Assembly (NCBI GenBank): GCA_910579165.1
Contig: CAJTTF010000001.1
Location: forward strand, 62,001-126,000
Direction: 5' to 3'
Length of the DNA: 64,000 nucleotides
Origin: an uncultured Atopobiaceae bacterium
GTDB lineage: Bacteria > Actinomycetota > Coriobacteriia > Coriobacteriales > Atopobiaceae
Numbering within the stretch: position 1 is the stretch's first letter; each line of letters begins with the position of its first letter. Positions 6,825-16,265 of this stretch are shown here, in pieces. The translations under genes were made by a program, and so were the position numbers. The notes under the pieces were generated by a model. The model saw nothing but the letters and a program-made list of their open reading frames with translations, was not told where the DNA came from and searched no databases.

Positions 6825-9743
6825 TTATGACGAAGAGTTTGCTGTGGTGTGGGAGTTTGCTGTTGTATTTGTGTTGTATACCTTGAGGCATGCTGCAAGA
6901 ATGCGCCCGGCAATGCGTGCGGCAGTTCCTTCAACATCGCTCTCAGTGGTGCCTTCAATGCATACCGAAATTGCAAATCGCGGATTGTTGTAAGGGGCAA
7001 AGCCAATGAAGAGTGAGTTGGTCGCCGTGCCCGTCTCGGCAGATCCTGTTTTACCTGCAACCTGACAACCAGCATAGCTTGCGGCTGCGCGGCCGTTGCC
7101 TTCTGTCGTGACGGCCAGCATGGCTTCTGCAACTTTGCTTGCCGTGTCCGCCGAGACAATCTGTCCAAGCGATACGGGATTAGTTTTAGTTACAGAGGAG
7201 CCGTCGTCAGACATGATCTGCTGCACAATGTACGGTTTCATCGCTAGGCCCTTATTTGCAATGGCGGCAGCGATAACGGCGTTTTGCATCACGGTGGTTT
7301 GAGGACCCGGATCAGACTCATGTTCGCCTACGGGTTGGCCACACCCAGCCCAGGCTGTCTCCCACTCAGTCATCTCGCTGGGATTAGGCATAACCGAAGG
7401 CTTCACATTAAAGTCGAGTCCAATGTTGGAGCCATAGCCGTACGCCTTAGCGTATTTCACCAGATTAGGTGCGTCTATTTGTACTGCAAGCTGTCCATAT
7501 ACGGTATTGACGGAGTAGGCAAGTGCTCGCTTGAGCGTGAGTGTTCCATAAGATCGATTAGCGTAGTTGGTCACAAGACCATTGCCTATTTCAATGCTTG
7601 CGGGGGCAGAAAAGGTGGTATCCAGCTTTGCTTTTCCCAAATCAAGTGCGCTCGAGAGCGTTACGACCTTAAAGGTTGATCCGGGCGCGTAGAGCGCTTG
7701 TGTGGTTCTATCGAGAAGCGCCGATGAGGAGGAGTCAGAGAGAATCTCGTCCAAATTGTCGATGTTATAGGTGGGAGAGGAGGACTTGGCAATGGTGGCT
7801 CCAGTGGAAGGATCGAGCACAACAATCGCACCCGTATAGTCCTTCAAAATGTCATCGCACGCCTTTTGCACCATTGAGTTGAGAGTGAGTTGCACCGTGT
7901 CGCCGGGTTGTTGAATCCCCGCGAGAGAACGGAAGGTTGTGAGCCAGTTGCTATAGCTTGCGTGTCCCGAAAGCTGTTCGTTAAAGGAAGCCTCAACGCC
8001 AGCGGCTCCGTACTGAGACGAGAGATAACCAACGGTATGGGCAGCGAGTGATCCGTGCGGATAGACGCGCTCGTACGTTCCATCGTCCTGTTTGACGGAT
8101 TCGGCAAGCGTCACGCCGTCGCTTGTAATAATGGGTCCTCGCTCAATCTTTGAATTGCGCATAATGGTGTGATTGTTGGTGGCCATTGTTTTAAGCTCTT
8201 CGGCCTGGATGACTTGTATATAGGTGAGGTTGGCGATAAGTGCCGCAAAGATAATGGCGAAAAACGTTACGAGTGCCGTAAGGCGTTTGGAAAGAGCAAC
8301 CCGCCCCAAAACTCCAGACTCGGCCGTTTCAAGACCATAGGTTACGCGTGCACGCTCATTGCGGCCGGAGGTGCTCTTCGCGGCGTGCTGAGCATTTTTC
8401 TTGCCGCCCTGTGCTTTTTTTGTACCGCGGCCCTGCATAACTGTTGCATGTCCAGTTCCCTCATCACCACAGCGCAGCAAAAGTCCCACCACAATAAAAC
8501 TTGCTAAAAGCGAAGAGCCTCCTTGACTCATAAAGGGAAGGGTGACGCCCGTGAGAGGCATGAGTTTTGTTACGCCCGCCACAATTAAGAATGCCTGGAA
8601 GCAGACGGAAGTGGTGAGACCAACGGCAGTGAAGGCAGCTATATCTGACTTTGCACGCGCCGCCGTGGTAAAGCCGCGCACGGCAAACAACATGAAGAGG
8701 AGCAGAACCGCGCATCCTCCTAAAAGCCCCATTTCTTCACCTATAGCGCTAAAGATAAAGTCAGATTCAACGACGGGAATGAGCGTAGGTAAGCCCTTTC
8801 CAATACCTGTTCCGGCGAAGCCACCATCGGCAAGTGAATAGAGCGATTGAACAATCTGCATGCCGTTGCCTTGTGGATCCTTAAAGGGATCGAGCCAAAT
8901 ATCAAAACGCACGCGAACGTGACGGAACAAGAAATAGCAGCCTACGGCGCCCACCACCAAAAGCAAAATGGAAATGATGACATAAGAGACGCGCCCTGTG
9001 CACACGTAGAGCATCACCACAAAGATGGTGAAAAAGAGCAGAGCGCTACCCAAGTCAGATTCAAAGACCACAATGAGAAGCGAAAGTCCCCACATGATGA
9101 AGACTGGCAAGAGCATCTTAAACGAAGGGAAAGTGAAGGGTCCAATTTTCCTGGAGGAGGCAGAGAGCAGCTCGCGGTTCTCGGCAAGATAGGCACCCAG
9201 AAAAACAACGATGCAAATCTTGGCGAGTTCTCCTGGCTGAAAGGAAATGGGGCCAAATTGCAGCCAAAGTTTTGAGCCACCAATGGTTGCCCCAAACAGC
9301 ATGGGGAGCAAGATGAGGACGACGCCAACAATACCAATGGTGTATTTATATTTAGAGAGTGTTTCAATGTTTCGAACACAGAGTAAGGACACAATCATCA
9401 TGGCGATGGAGAGAAAGAGCCATATGACCTGGTTTACGGCAAGATCTGGTGCAAGGCGCGTAACAAACGTGATGCCAATGCCACTTAGTACGTAAACGAT
9501 GGGCAGCAGGCATGGATCTGCTTCGGGCGCTAGGAAGCGAATAAAGAGATGCGCCAGACCAAACGCCAGCAATAGTCCCAGGGGGACAAGCAGCGTGTCT
9601 AAACCAAGCGCAGAACCCCCCGCTAAAACATAGGTGGCATATACCAGCAAGACGGGGATGGAGGCTCCAATCAAGAGCAGGAGCTCCATGTTTCTCCGGC
9701 TCAGGCCGTGTTCCTGTGTGAGAGCAAGATAGGGATTCATCAT
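6825..9743 (-). CDS. SEDS glycosyltransferase fused to class B penicillin-binding protein (RodA/FtsW-PbpA)
   Basis: A 972-residue fusion of two proteins that normally work as a pair in peptidoglycan synthesis. Residues ~1-430 are a polytopic SEDS polymerase (FQPGELAK, ESDLGSALLFF, FSAIGEEMGLLGG, PFMSQGGSS motifs). A ~50-residue basic, Gly/Ala/Lys-rich linker follows, then a further membrane anchor (~485-510) and a transpeptidase with the serine motif PGSTFK (Ser ~689), SVN and KTGSAETG. GGAGG precedes the ATG, which overlaps the PP2C stop by four bases. There is no PASTA domain on this PBP; those are on the kinase downstream. In most Actinobacteria rodA and pbpA are separate neighbours in this same gene order. 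Reading is continuous with no sign of an accidental fusion. Confidence 0.93.
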   Translation of the reverse strand: MMNPYLALTQEHGLSRRNMELLLLIGASIPVLLVYATYVLAGGSALGLDTLLVPLGLLLAFGLAHLFIRFLAPEADPCLLPIVYVLSGIGITFVTRLAPDLAVNQVIWLFLSIAMMIVSLLCVRNIETLSKYKYTIGIVGVVLILLPMLFGATIGGSKLWLQFGPISFQPGELAKICIVVFLGAYLAENRELLSASSRKIGPFTFPSFKMLLPVFIMWGLSLLIVVFESDLGSALLFFTIFVVMLYVCTGRVSYVIISILLLVVGAVGCYFLFRHVRVRFDIWLDPFKDPQGNGMQIVQSLYSLADGGFAGTGIGKGLPTLIPVVESDFIFSAIGEEMGLLGGCAVLLLFMLFAVRGFTTAARAKSDIAAFTAVGLTTSVCFQAFLIVAGVTKLMPLTGVTLPFMSQGGSSLLASFIVVGLLLRCGDEGTGHATVMQGRGTKKAQGGKKNAQHAAKSTSGRNERARVTYGLETAESGVLGRVALSKRLTALVTFFAIIFAALIANLTYIQVIQAEELKTMATNNHTIMRNSKIERGPIITSDGVTLAESVKQDDGTYERVYPHGSLAAHTVGYLSSQYGAAGVEASFNEQLSGHASYSNWLTTFRSLAGIQQPGDTVQLTLNSMVQKACDDILKDYTGAIVVLDPSTGATIAKSSSPTYNIDNLDEILSDSSSSALLDRTTQALYAPGSTFKVVTLSSALDLGKAKLDTTFSAPASIEIGNGLVTNYANRSYGTLTLKRALAYSVNTVYGQLAVQIDAPNLVKYAKAYGYGSNIGLDFNVKPSVMPNPSEMTEWETAWAGCGQPVGEHESDPGPQTTVMQNAVIAAAIANKGLAMKPYIVQQIMSDDGSSVTKTNPVSLGQIVSADTASKVAEAMLAVTTEGNGRAAASYAGCQVAGKTGSAETGTATNSLFIGFAPYNNPRFAISVCIEGTTESDVEGTAARIAGRILAACLKVYNTNTTANSHTTANSSS

Positions 9744-11047
9744 TGTCCTCCGTCCCCTGCCTCTGCGGCCATCATAGCATCTGATTCTGCAAGAACGTTA
9801 GTGGTATCAAGTTGCGCGTCGGAAACACTGTTGGGGGTTCCTTGCGCTGCCTTTTCTTTGGCGTCAGCAATGGCTTCTCGGTAGGCATTAACCTTTGCCC
9901 AGGCATCTTTTTGATCGGCCGCCAACACGCCGCGTTCAATTTGATGTCGCGTTGCTTCGGGCAAATCTTGAACGACAATGTCGGTGGTATTCACCAAGTG
10001 CGAGAGACTAACGCCGAAAACACTCCCCTGTATTCCTTGGTAGAGCGCAACTTTTTGCGGAGTATCTCCGTCTGGTGCTAAATAATACGAATCATCAACG
10101 AACCAGATACCTACGCAACCCAGCGCCACGAGAAGCGCAATGGCCGCACCCAGCCAACTCATGATGGCGCGGTGACGTTTCTTGCGCACCAGCATCTCTT
10201 TGCCGTCATTTAAGACGTCAATTACAATGACGGTTACATTGTCTGAGCCGCCCGCTGCAAGTGCTGCCGAGACAAGCGCATCGGCGCACAGCTGTGGGGT
10301 CTTATTCTTTTGGCAGATTTCTTCAATTTCTGTGTCGCTTACGAGCGAGGAGAGACCGTCTGTGCAAAGCAAAATGCGCTCCCCTTGCTCAATATCGATA
10401 GTGAGATTATCAGCGTACATATCTGGGTCCGATCCCAGCGCGCGCGTAATGACGTGACGCTTGGGATGCACCCGCGCTTCTTCAGTGGTAATGAGACCAG
10501 CCTCCACGAGACTCTCAACAAAAGAGTGGTCACGCGTGAGACGCACCAAGGAATCATTATGCAGAAGGTAACAGCGCGAATCGCCTACATGCGCCAGCGC
10601 CATCTTGTCGTTCTCAATAACGATGGCGGTGGCTGTACAACCCATGCCATTTTTTCCAATGCCCTTTTGGGGCGCGCGCATAATCTGTTCATTAGCGGCT
10701 TCAATGGCAGCTGCAAGACCTGCAGCGTCTGCTGTTTTGGGAGCGGCTTCTGCAATGGTCTGTATGGCAATAGAGGAAGCCACTTCGCCTGCTTCTTCGC
10801 CACCCATGCCATCAGAGACAGCAAAGAGTGGAGGGAGACAGAGGTAGGAATCTTCATTGTGGTCGCGAGCCAAACCAACGTCTCCGCGCGAACCCCATGA
10901 GATGTGACCGTTGGTTCCCTGCTCGGAATCTGCATCCGGGCGTGAGTCTAAATCGTACATAAACGACTCGGTCGCTTGCTCGCGAGCGCGGCGAGCAACC
11001 ATGCGCGAGAGAACCATCTTTTGTTTATGGACTTTTTCTTCTGCCAC
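9740..11047 (-). CDS. pstP: PP2C-family Ser/Thr phosphatase (PstP type)
   Basis: A 435-residue metal-dependent protein phosphatase that reverses the action of the operon's kinases. The catalytic domain (~48-290) shows GDVGLARDHNEDS, SDGMGGEEAGE, HVGDSRCYL and CTDGLSSLVSD, which hold the metal-binding aspartates. One membrane segment (~297-318) and a ~115-residue extracytoplasmic tail follow, as in actinobacterial PstP. The start taken is GTG 11047; an ATG twelve codons in is an alternative because the first ~47 residues are a basic extension outside the PP2C fold. It is translationally coupled to the SEDS-PBP gene (ATGA overlap). Confidence 0.93.
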   Translation of the reverse strand: MAEEKVHKQKMVLSRMVARRAREQATESFMYDLDSRPDADSEQGTNGHISWGSRGDVGLARDHNEDSYLCLPPLFAVSDGMGGEEAGEVASSIAIQTIAEAAPKTADAAGLAAAIEAANEQIMRAPQKGIGKNGMGCTATAIVIENDKMALAHVGDSRCYLLHNDSLVRLTRDHSFVESLVEAGLITTEEARVHPKRHVITRALGSDPDMYADNLTIDIEQGERILLCTDGLSSLVSDTEIEEICQKNKTPQLCADALVSAALAAGGSDNVTVIVIDVLNDGKEMLVRKKRHRAIMSWLGAAIALLVALGCVGIWFVDDSYYLAPDGDTPQKVALYQGIQGSVFGVSLSHLVNTTDIVVQDLPEATRHQIERGVLAADQKDAWAKVNAYREAIADAKEKAAQGTPNSVSDAQLDTTNVLAESDAMMAAEAGDGGQ

Positions 11048-11154
11048 GACTCTTTTTGTTCCTTACAAAACTGCGCGTTCGTTTCTTTTTATTTCATCGT
11101 ACTGGCTGGTAGCGTGTGTAAAGACATTATGCAACGTTGTAACCTTCTGGCGTG

Positions 11155-11568
11155 CTAGCGACGACTTACTCTCAAAATTGCATCGCCCACTTGTACTTCA
11201 TCTCCATCGCTTAGAGTAGTGGGCTCCTCTACAGCAAGGCCATTGGCAAAGGTTCCGTTGGTTGATCCAAGGTCCTCAAGAACAAGTGCCGGCCCTTGCA
11301 TGGAGAGGCGAGCATGGTTGGAGCTCACAAAGGGCTCGTCGATAACAATGTCAGCGCTAGGAGAACGTCCAATGATGACAGGTCCCAAAACATCAACGTG
11401 TAGACCGCGCAAATTCTTGGGTCCCTTATCTAGATCGAGCGTCCAGACGGCAGAATCTTTGCGTTGCCCTTTTACCAGACCAATGCCCGTGCGCATCACG
11501 GCAAAGAGAAAGAGATAGAGCAGGACAACAATGAGGACGCGGGCAACGAATAGAACAATGTCAATCAT
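11155..11568 (-). CDS. fhaB: Membrane-anchored FHA-domain protein (FhaB type)
   Basis: A 137-residue protein with an N-terminal membrane helix (~4-28) and one FHA domain (~60-135) containing GRSPSADIVI, SSNHARLS and LGSTNGTFANG, the residues that bind phosphothreonine. In Actinobacteria FhaB/FipA links PknA/PknB phosphorylation to division and wall synthesis. It starts two bases after the FhaA stop and is followed by a 107-base gap before the phosphatase, so it belongs to the same operon. Confidence 0.92.
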   Translation of the reverse strand: MIDIVLFVARVLIVVLLYLFLFAVMRTGIGLVKGQRKDSAVWTLDLDKGPKNLRGLHVDVLGPVIIGRSPSADIVIDEPFVSSNHARLSMQGPALVLEDLGSTNGTFANGLAVEEPTTLSDGDEVQVGDAILRVSRR

Positions 11569-11570
11569 GA

Positions 11571-12767
11571 CTAGCCTTCCATGAATTCTAGGTTGGTGAG
11601 GCCAAGCGTAATGACGTCACCTACAGAAAGACGCTGTTTTTGGATATCGGTATTATTGAGAAGCGTGCCATTAGTAGAACCCAAATCCTCAATGGCCCAA
11701 TAGCGACCGTTGAATGTGAGCTTCGCATGATTGCGAGAAACGTTAGGATCGCGAAGGACGATGCCTCCAGAAGAACGTTCACGCCCAATGATGCACTCAG
11801 ACGTATTACACGTGAATGTTTGTCCCGTTTGCCTATCAATGAGCATGGCGGTGTGCTCTGGCGGCACCACTCCCTGCCCTGAAGCACCCTGCGCTCTGTC
11901 TGCGTGAGCTGTGCCAATTCCGACGACAGGCGCTGCACCTGTTCTTTTAGGCTGTGCAAGTGGCACGTTTTTAGCGACAGGACGGGACGAAACACCGTAG
12001 GCATTCAGAGAAGGAGTTGCTCGATGAGCGGAGCGCTCTTTAGGTGTTTTGGCAGCCTTCGCACCAGAAAGGTCATCTGCGCCGTCAAAGCCAGCAAATG
12101 CGTCTTCCTCATCAAGCATGTCTGTTTCAGGGTCTATTTGAGGTGCTTGATCAATTCGTTTTCTAGAAGTTTTTGGGCGGGGACGAGAAGCAGGCCGAGA
12201 GGTGCCCATAGAACTTTCTTCCCCGTAGATAGCGTCTTCTTGAAGAAACGCAGCATCTGCGGCAACGCCTGCAGCCTCCGTCTCCTCAGAATTGGCCGCA
12301 CGCTGAGAGTTTTGCGACCCAGCCGGAGAAGCCCCGCGAGCTTCTCCGCTTGGTATGCTGCTCAAGTAGCCCCGCTCTTCAGAGCGAAGGCTCTCAAGTG
12401 TTGGTGCGTCGATATTCTCGGCAAAAACTGAAAACTTGCCTGGGCGAAGGCTGGAGTCAACCATGAAGCGCACAAGCGGCTTACCTACGAACTCGTAATT
12501 CTTGCGCTTGGCAGCTGCTTCCAAGAAGAGCTCCGTCTCATGAGCGAGGTCTGCCTGAACGGGAGTCATCTGCTGATTATCCCCTCCATTCACAAGTACG
12601 GTGAAGAGAGCGGGGGCTGTATTGACTCCGTCGATAACATACGTCTCGTTCTGGAGTTCTTTGGTCGCCTGCTTTGCCAGTCTTTTGAAGGAGATAGGGG
12701 AGACGTCCGAAGCCGTTGTGTTAAACAGCGACGAAACTCTTTCCTCAAATACGTTAAGAAAGTTCAT
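11571..12767 (-). CDS. fhaA: DUF3662/FHA-domain protein (FhaA type)
   Basis: A 398-residue protein. Start ATG 12767 is chosen because AGGAAGG lies just upstream and the sequence MNFLNVFEERVSSLF is the usual beginning of the FhaA N-terminal domain; an upstream in-frame start at 12827 would add 20 unlikely residues. Residues ~1-125 form the DUF3662-type domain, then ~180 residues of polar, low-complexity linker rich in Ala, Glu and Arg, and a C-terminal FHA domain (~320-397: GRERSSGGIVL, SRNHAKL, LGSTNGTLLN). Known FhaA proteins bind phosphorylated PknB substrates such as the lipid II flippase. The start overlaps the upstream kinase gene by 14 bases. Confidence 0.92.
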   Translation of the reverse strand: MNFLNVFEERVSSLFNTTASDVSPISFKRLAKQATKELQNETYVIDGVNTAPALFTVLVNGGDNQQMTPVQADLAHETELFLEAAAKRKNYEFVGKPLVRFMVDSSLRPGKFSVFAENIDAPTLESLRSEERGYLSSIPSGEARGASPAGSQNSQRAANSEETEAAGVAADAAFLQEDAIYGEESSMGTSRPASRPRPKTSRKRIDQAPQIDPETDMLDEEDAFAGFDGADDLSGAKAAKTPKERSAHRATPSLNAYGVSSRPVAKNVPLAQPKRTGAAPVVGIGTAHADRAQGASGQGVVPPEHTAMLIDRQTGQTFTCNTSECIIGRERSSGGIVLRDPNVSRNHAKLTFNGRYWAIEDLGSTNGTLLNNTDIQKQRLSVGDVITLGLTNLEFMEG

Positions 12768-14667
12768 CTTCGCCTTCCTGGTTGTATGGGAGTGTGCGCG
12801 GCAGCCCAAAAAGGATGCAAACGCCACTCATAACTACACAAAAGACTAACCCAAAAACGCTTGGGATTAAAGGGGGAATCCCCCAAATAGTGCCTGCCTC
12901 TAAGCCAGCTTCCAGACTGAGGCCACAGAGCACACCCGCAAGGCAAAGTAATTGCGAGAAAACCAGGCGCCCTTTGCCTGGAATTCCTATGCGCGCTACA
13001 AGAGAAGCAATGCCTGTCGTGCAGGAAAAAACCCCCAAGCACGCCCAAAAGCCAGGAGAGCTGAGAAAGGTAACTATCTGCTCTTGTAGGGTGGCGGCAG
13101 ATGCTTCTGGCTGAAGCGCATGTAAGAGAGATCCAGGGTTGGACGCCAAGAGCGCGCCATAAAGGCTACAGAGGAGTACCGAACTTGCCGTAGTAAGCGC
13201 TGCCTGCAGAGGGCCAAACGTATAGGCCGCCAATGCGGGAGCGATGGAAGAGATTTTAACAAGCGGAGCACTCAGAACAGAAGAAGAAGAAAGAGATCCT
13301 CTTGATCCGCATACCAAGGTCCAGCCTGCACCTATGGCTAGAAGACAAAGCGCTGCCAAGATGGTAAAAGCAGAGACACCGCACGAAAAAAGAGCCAGCG
13401 CAAAAGCCAAAAAGCAGAGACCGGCTCCCACCGGGGCCCAAACGCAGCCGCCTAACAAAACAGCGAGAGCGATGAGCGTTTGTATAAGCGTATCGTTTAC
13501 GCCTAACAGCGGCAAAAGCTCCCAAGCAAAAAAGCCGCTCACGAGACCATTTGCCCCGCGCACAAGCACATGTGCAAGCCAAGGAATCCGTCTTCCGACT
13601 GGATCAAGGCTGCGCCACACGCTCTCATCAAATGCTTCTTCCTCATCAAGCGTTTGGCTGAGGAGTCTCTTCAATGATGCGCGTCCGACTTCGGGATCTC
13701 CAAGATAGTGTACGGCGGGTTCAAAAGCTTCAATGGCTTGAATGGGACGCTCACCTGGGTCGGCAGCAAGAGATCGCGCAATGGTGTCTTCAACCATTCC
13801 TACAAGGGGAACATCAACGCTGCCTATGGGCTGCGCGCCCTTCTCGATGAGCTTTTTAGATTTCTCGGCAGTATCTGCGGCAAACGGGGCCGTTCCCGTA
13901 ATCGCTTCATAAGCAACGGCGCCAAGGGCAAAAATATCAGCCCGCTCGTCCACGACATCGCCCTCAATTTGCTCTGGCGGCATGTAGCCTACGGTGCCTC
14001 CGCGCGCATCTGCAAAACCTGAGGCACTTTGTAGGCTCGCCATGCCAAAATCTCCCAGAAGCACGCGTCCATCGTTGGCGATAAGGACGTTAGAAGGCTT
14101 GATGTCCAGGTGAAGCACGCCGTTTTCGTGCGCATATTCCACGGCGTTTGCAAGCGACTGCACGACATAGGCAGCCTCATCCCCCAGTAAGACACCGCCT
14201 TCTACACGAGCGAGCACCTCTTGAAGGCTCAAACCGTCAACATATTCCATGACGAGATATGCCGCGGTTCCATCGGTTTCAAAGTCGTGGACCGTGACAA
14301 TATTGGGATGCGTGAGGTTGGAACTTGCCCGCGCCTCCCCAAGTGCTTCAGCCATGGTGGAGGCAAGCATGTCCGACGATCCTTCAAGGTTGTCATAGGC
14401 CGCGCCAGCGTGCCGTTGGGTCGGGCTCATCCCTTCGCCTGACATCTGCTGCGCTCCATTAGCTGTCTGGACCAAGGGCATTACTTTTATGGCAACGCGC
14501 CTCTGGAGACGCGTGTCCCAGCACATATAGACCGCGCCAAATCCGCCTTCGTTCTTGAGAGCGACAACGCGGTACCTCCCTAGCAGAATAGGAGCGGAGC
14601 TAGCATCTTCTAAGGCGTCCCAAGACCCTTCGGAAGATGCGAAATCAGGTGAATACTCGAAAGACAT
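12754..14667 (-). CDS. Ser/Thr protein kinase with multi-span membrane C-terminus, non-RD catalytic loop
   Basis: About 637 residues. The kinase domain (~residues 28-315) has the Gly loop NEGGFGAVY, VAIK, DFG (LLGDFGMA) and GYMPPEQ. The catalytic loop reads HLDIKPSN instead of HRDxKPxN, so the Arg of the usual RD pair is replaced by Leu. After a polar spacer the C-terminal ~270 residues hold several hydrophobic spans, so the kinase is anchored by a bundle rather than by one helix and has no PASTA domains. It takes the position of pknA at the head of the operon. Start ATG 14667 is preferred to TTG 14676. The stop lies inside fhaA. Confidence 0.88.
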   Translation of the reverse strand: MSFEYSPDFASSEGSWDALEDASSAPILLGRYRVVALKNEGGFGAVYMCWDTRLQRRVAIKVMPLVQTANGAQQMSGEGMSPTQRHAGAAYDNLEGSSDMLASTMAEALGEARASSNLTHPNIVTVHDFETDGTAAYLVMEYVDGLSLQEVLARVEGGVLLGDEAAYVVQSLANAVEYAHENGVLHLDIKPSNVLIANDGRVLLGDFGMASLQSASGFADARGGTVGYMPPEQIEGDVVDERADIFALGAVAYEAITGTAPFAADTAEKSKKLIEKGAQPIGSVDVPLVGMVEDTIARSLAADPGERPIQAIEAFEPAVHYLGDPEVGRASLKRLLSQTLDEEEAFDESVWRSLDPVGRRIPWLAHVLVRGANGLVSGFFAWELLPLLGVNDTLIQTLIALAVLLGGCVWAPVGAGLCFLAFALALFSCGVSAFTILAALCLLAIGAGWTLVCGSRGSLSSSSVLSAPLVKISSIAPALAAYTFGPLQAALTTASSVLLCSLYGALLASNPGSLLHALQPEASAATLQEQIVTFLSSPGFWACLGVFSCTTGIASLVARIGIPGKGRLVFSQLLCLAGVLCGLSLEAGLEAGTIWGIPPLIPSVFGLVFCVVMSGVCILFGLPRTLPYNQEGEDELS

Positions 14668-14677
14668 GTTGTACAAT
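14649..14677 (+). promoter_or_regulatory. Probable tRNA-Leu promoter overlapping a start codon on the other strand
   Basis: TACAAT at 14672-14677 is a good -10 box, ending 12 bases before the tRNA; GTGAAT at 14649-14654 is a weak -35 at 17-base spacing. The start codon of the minus-strand kinase gene (14665-14667) lies between the two boxes, so initiation of the tRNA and translation-start DNA of the kinase operon share the same bases. Confidence 0.5.
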
Positions 14678-14689
14678 CATCTTTTGTTT

Positions 14690-14776
14690 GCGGGCGTGGC
14701 GGAATTGGCAGACGCGTACGGTTCAGGTCCGTATGAGCGCAAGCTCATGAAGGTTCAAGTCCTTTCGCCCGCACCA
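14690..14776 (+). tRNA. tRNA-Leu (anticodon CAG)
   Basis: An 87-base class II tRNA with encoded CCA. Acceptor GCGGGCG/CGCCCGC, anticodon stem TACGG/CCGTA with loop TTCAGGT giving CAG, and a long variable arm (TGAGC..GCTCA). It sits on the plus strand in the 112-base gap between the minus-strand genes serS and the kinase at 12754, so any read-through from serS would be antisense to it. Confidence 0.95.
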
Positions 14777-14779
14777 GTT

Positions 14780-16081
14780 TTAACTCTTTGCTACAGGAGA
14801 ATCCTCCGGCTCAATCTTAGTAAGACCGCCCATATAAGGGACGAGTGCCTCAGGAATTGTTACCGTGCCATCGGCGTTCTGGTAGTTTTCAATAATGGCG
14901 GCCATAGCGCGACCCACAGCAAGACCCGATCCGTTAAGGGTGTGTGCAAAGCGCGCTCCCTTGAATTTCTCAGGATCTTTGTAGCGAATGTTGGCGCGGC
15001 GCGCTTGGAAATCAGTGCAGTTAGAGCAGCTAGAAATCTCTTTATAGTCGCCATAGCTTGGCAACCATACTTCCAAGTCATAGGTTTTTGCTGCCGAGAA
15101 ACCCAAGTCTCCGCTGCAGAGATTCACCACGCGATAGGGAAGATTAAGTGCCTGTAGACACGTTTCTGCCTCTTCTACCATAGACTCAAGCTGGTTGAAT
15201 GAGTCCTCTGGAGTAGCGAATTTCACCATTTCCACTTTGTCAAACTCATGCACACGAATGATACCACGCGTGTCTCTTCCGGCACTTCCTGCCTCTTCTC
15301 TAAAGCACGGAGTAAAGGCGGTATAGAGCAAAGGCAACTGTGTCCCGTCAAGAGTCTCGTCGCGATGGATGTTGGTGAGCATTACCTCTGCGGTGGGAAT
15401 GAGGTAAAAATCTGGCGAGACGTGGAATAGGTCCTCCTCAAATTTAGGAAGCTGGCCTGTGCCATAAAGCGTGTCAGCGTTGGTGATGACGGGGGGCCAC
15501 CACTCTTTAAAGCCGGCTTTTATGTGGAGGTCAATAAAAAAGTTGATGAGCGCGCGCTCAAGACGGGCGCCAGCGCCGCCCAAGAGATAGAAGCGCGATC
15601 CGGCAATCTTGACCCCTCGCTCAAAATCGATGATATTGAGCGCAGGTCCTAAATCCCAATGAGCCTTGGGTTCAAAATCAAACTCTGTAGGTGTACCCCA
15701 GCGGCGAGCCTCAACATTTTCCGTATCGTCTGTGCCTTCCGGAACGGAGGCATCAGGAATGTTGGGAAGCGAGGAAAGAAGAACGTTCAGGTCCTCGTCT
15801 GCTTTGGCGCGCTCGTCGTCGAGCGATGCAATCTCATCCTTAAGGGTTGCCACTTCTGCCTTGGCTTTCTCGGCATCGTCTTTTTTGCCCTCGCGCAATA
15901 GAGCGCCGATGGTGCTGCTTGCTTGATTGCGCTTTGCTTGAAGCTGTTCAACGCGCGTGATGGTGGAGCGACGCTTTTCATCAAGTTTCAAGAAGCGCTC
16001 TTTGTCCCACGTTGTGCCGCGAAGCGCCATGGCGCTGTCAGCGATTTCCAGATTCTCTCGCACGAACTTTGCATCAAGCAT
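14780..16081 (-). CDS. serS: Seryl-tRNA synthetase
   Basis: A 433-residue class II aminoacyl-tRNA synthetase that charges tRNA-Ser. The N-terminal coiled-coil arm (~30-105, rich in Glu/Lys/Ala) binds the long variable arm of the tRNA. Motif 1 lies near ALINFFIDLH, motif 2 is CFREEAGSAGRDTRG, and motif 3 is GSGLAVGRAMAAIIENYQ. Full length. A 184-base spacer separates it from the divergent small gene at 16266; I see no convincing T-box there. A tRNA-Ser gene lies ~600 bases away on the same strand. Confidence 0.97.
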   Translation of the reverse strand: MLDAKFVRENLEIADSAMALRGTTWDKERFLKLDEKRRSTITRVEQLQAKRNQASSTIGALLREGKKDDAEKAKAEVATLKDEIASLDDERAKADEDLNVLLSSLPNIPDASVPEGTDDTENVEARRWGTPTEFDFEPKAHWDLGPALNIIDFERGVKIAGSRFYLLGGAGARLERALINFFIDLHIKAGFKEWWPPVITNADTLYGTGQLPKFEEDLFHVSPDFYLIPTAEVMLTNIHRDETLDGTQLPLLYTAFTPCFREEAGSAGRDTRGIIRVHEFDKVEMVKFATPEDSFNQLESMVEEAETCLQALNLPYRVVNLCSGDLGFSAAKTYDLEVWLPSYGDYKEISSCSNCTDFQARRANIRYKDPEKFKGARFAHTLNGSGLAVGRAMAAIIENYQNADGTVTIPEALVPYMGGLTKIEPEDSPVAKS

Positions 16082-16265
16082 GATTACTCGCTTTCATACG
16101 CTTTTATATAATGTACTCGTACCAAGATTAACTGGTATAAAGAATAGCGTTTTTCATGAACTATACGCGGTGCAATCTGAGACATCCCCCCTTGCAAGGA
16201 TTGGCCTGATCAGCAAATGATTTGAAATAAAGAGGCACAAGGAGTTTTCGAAAGGATTAGCAGAC

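Noticed and set aside
16082..16265. Possible T-box leader of serS (TTGCACCGCG on the minus strand)
   Set aside because: Only a partial match to TGGNACCGCG and no following terminator or specifier stem could be drawn.
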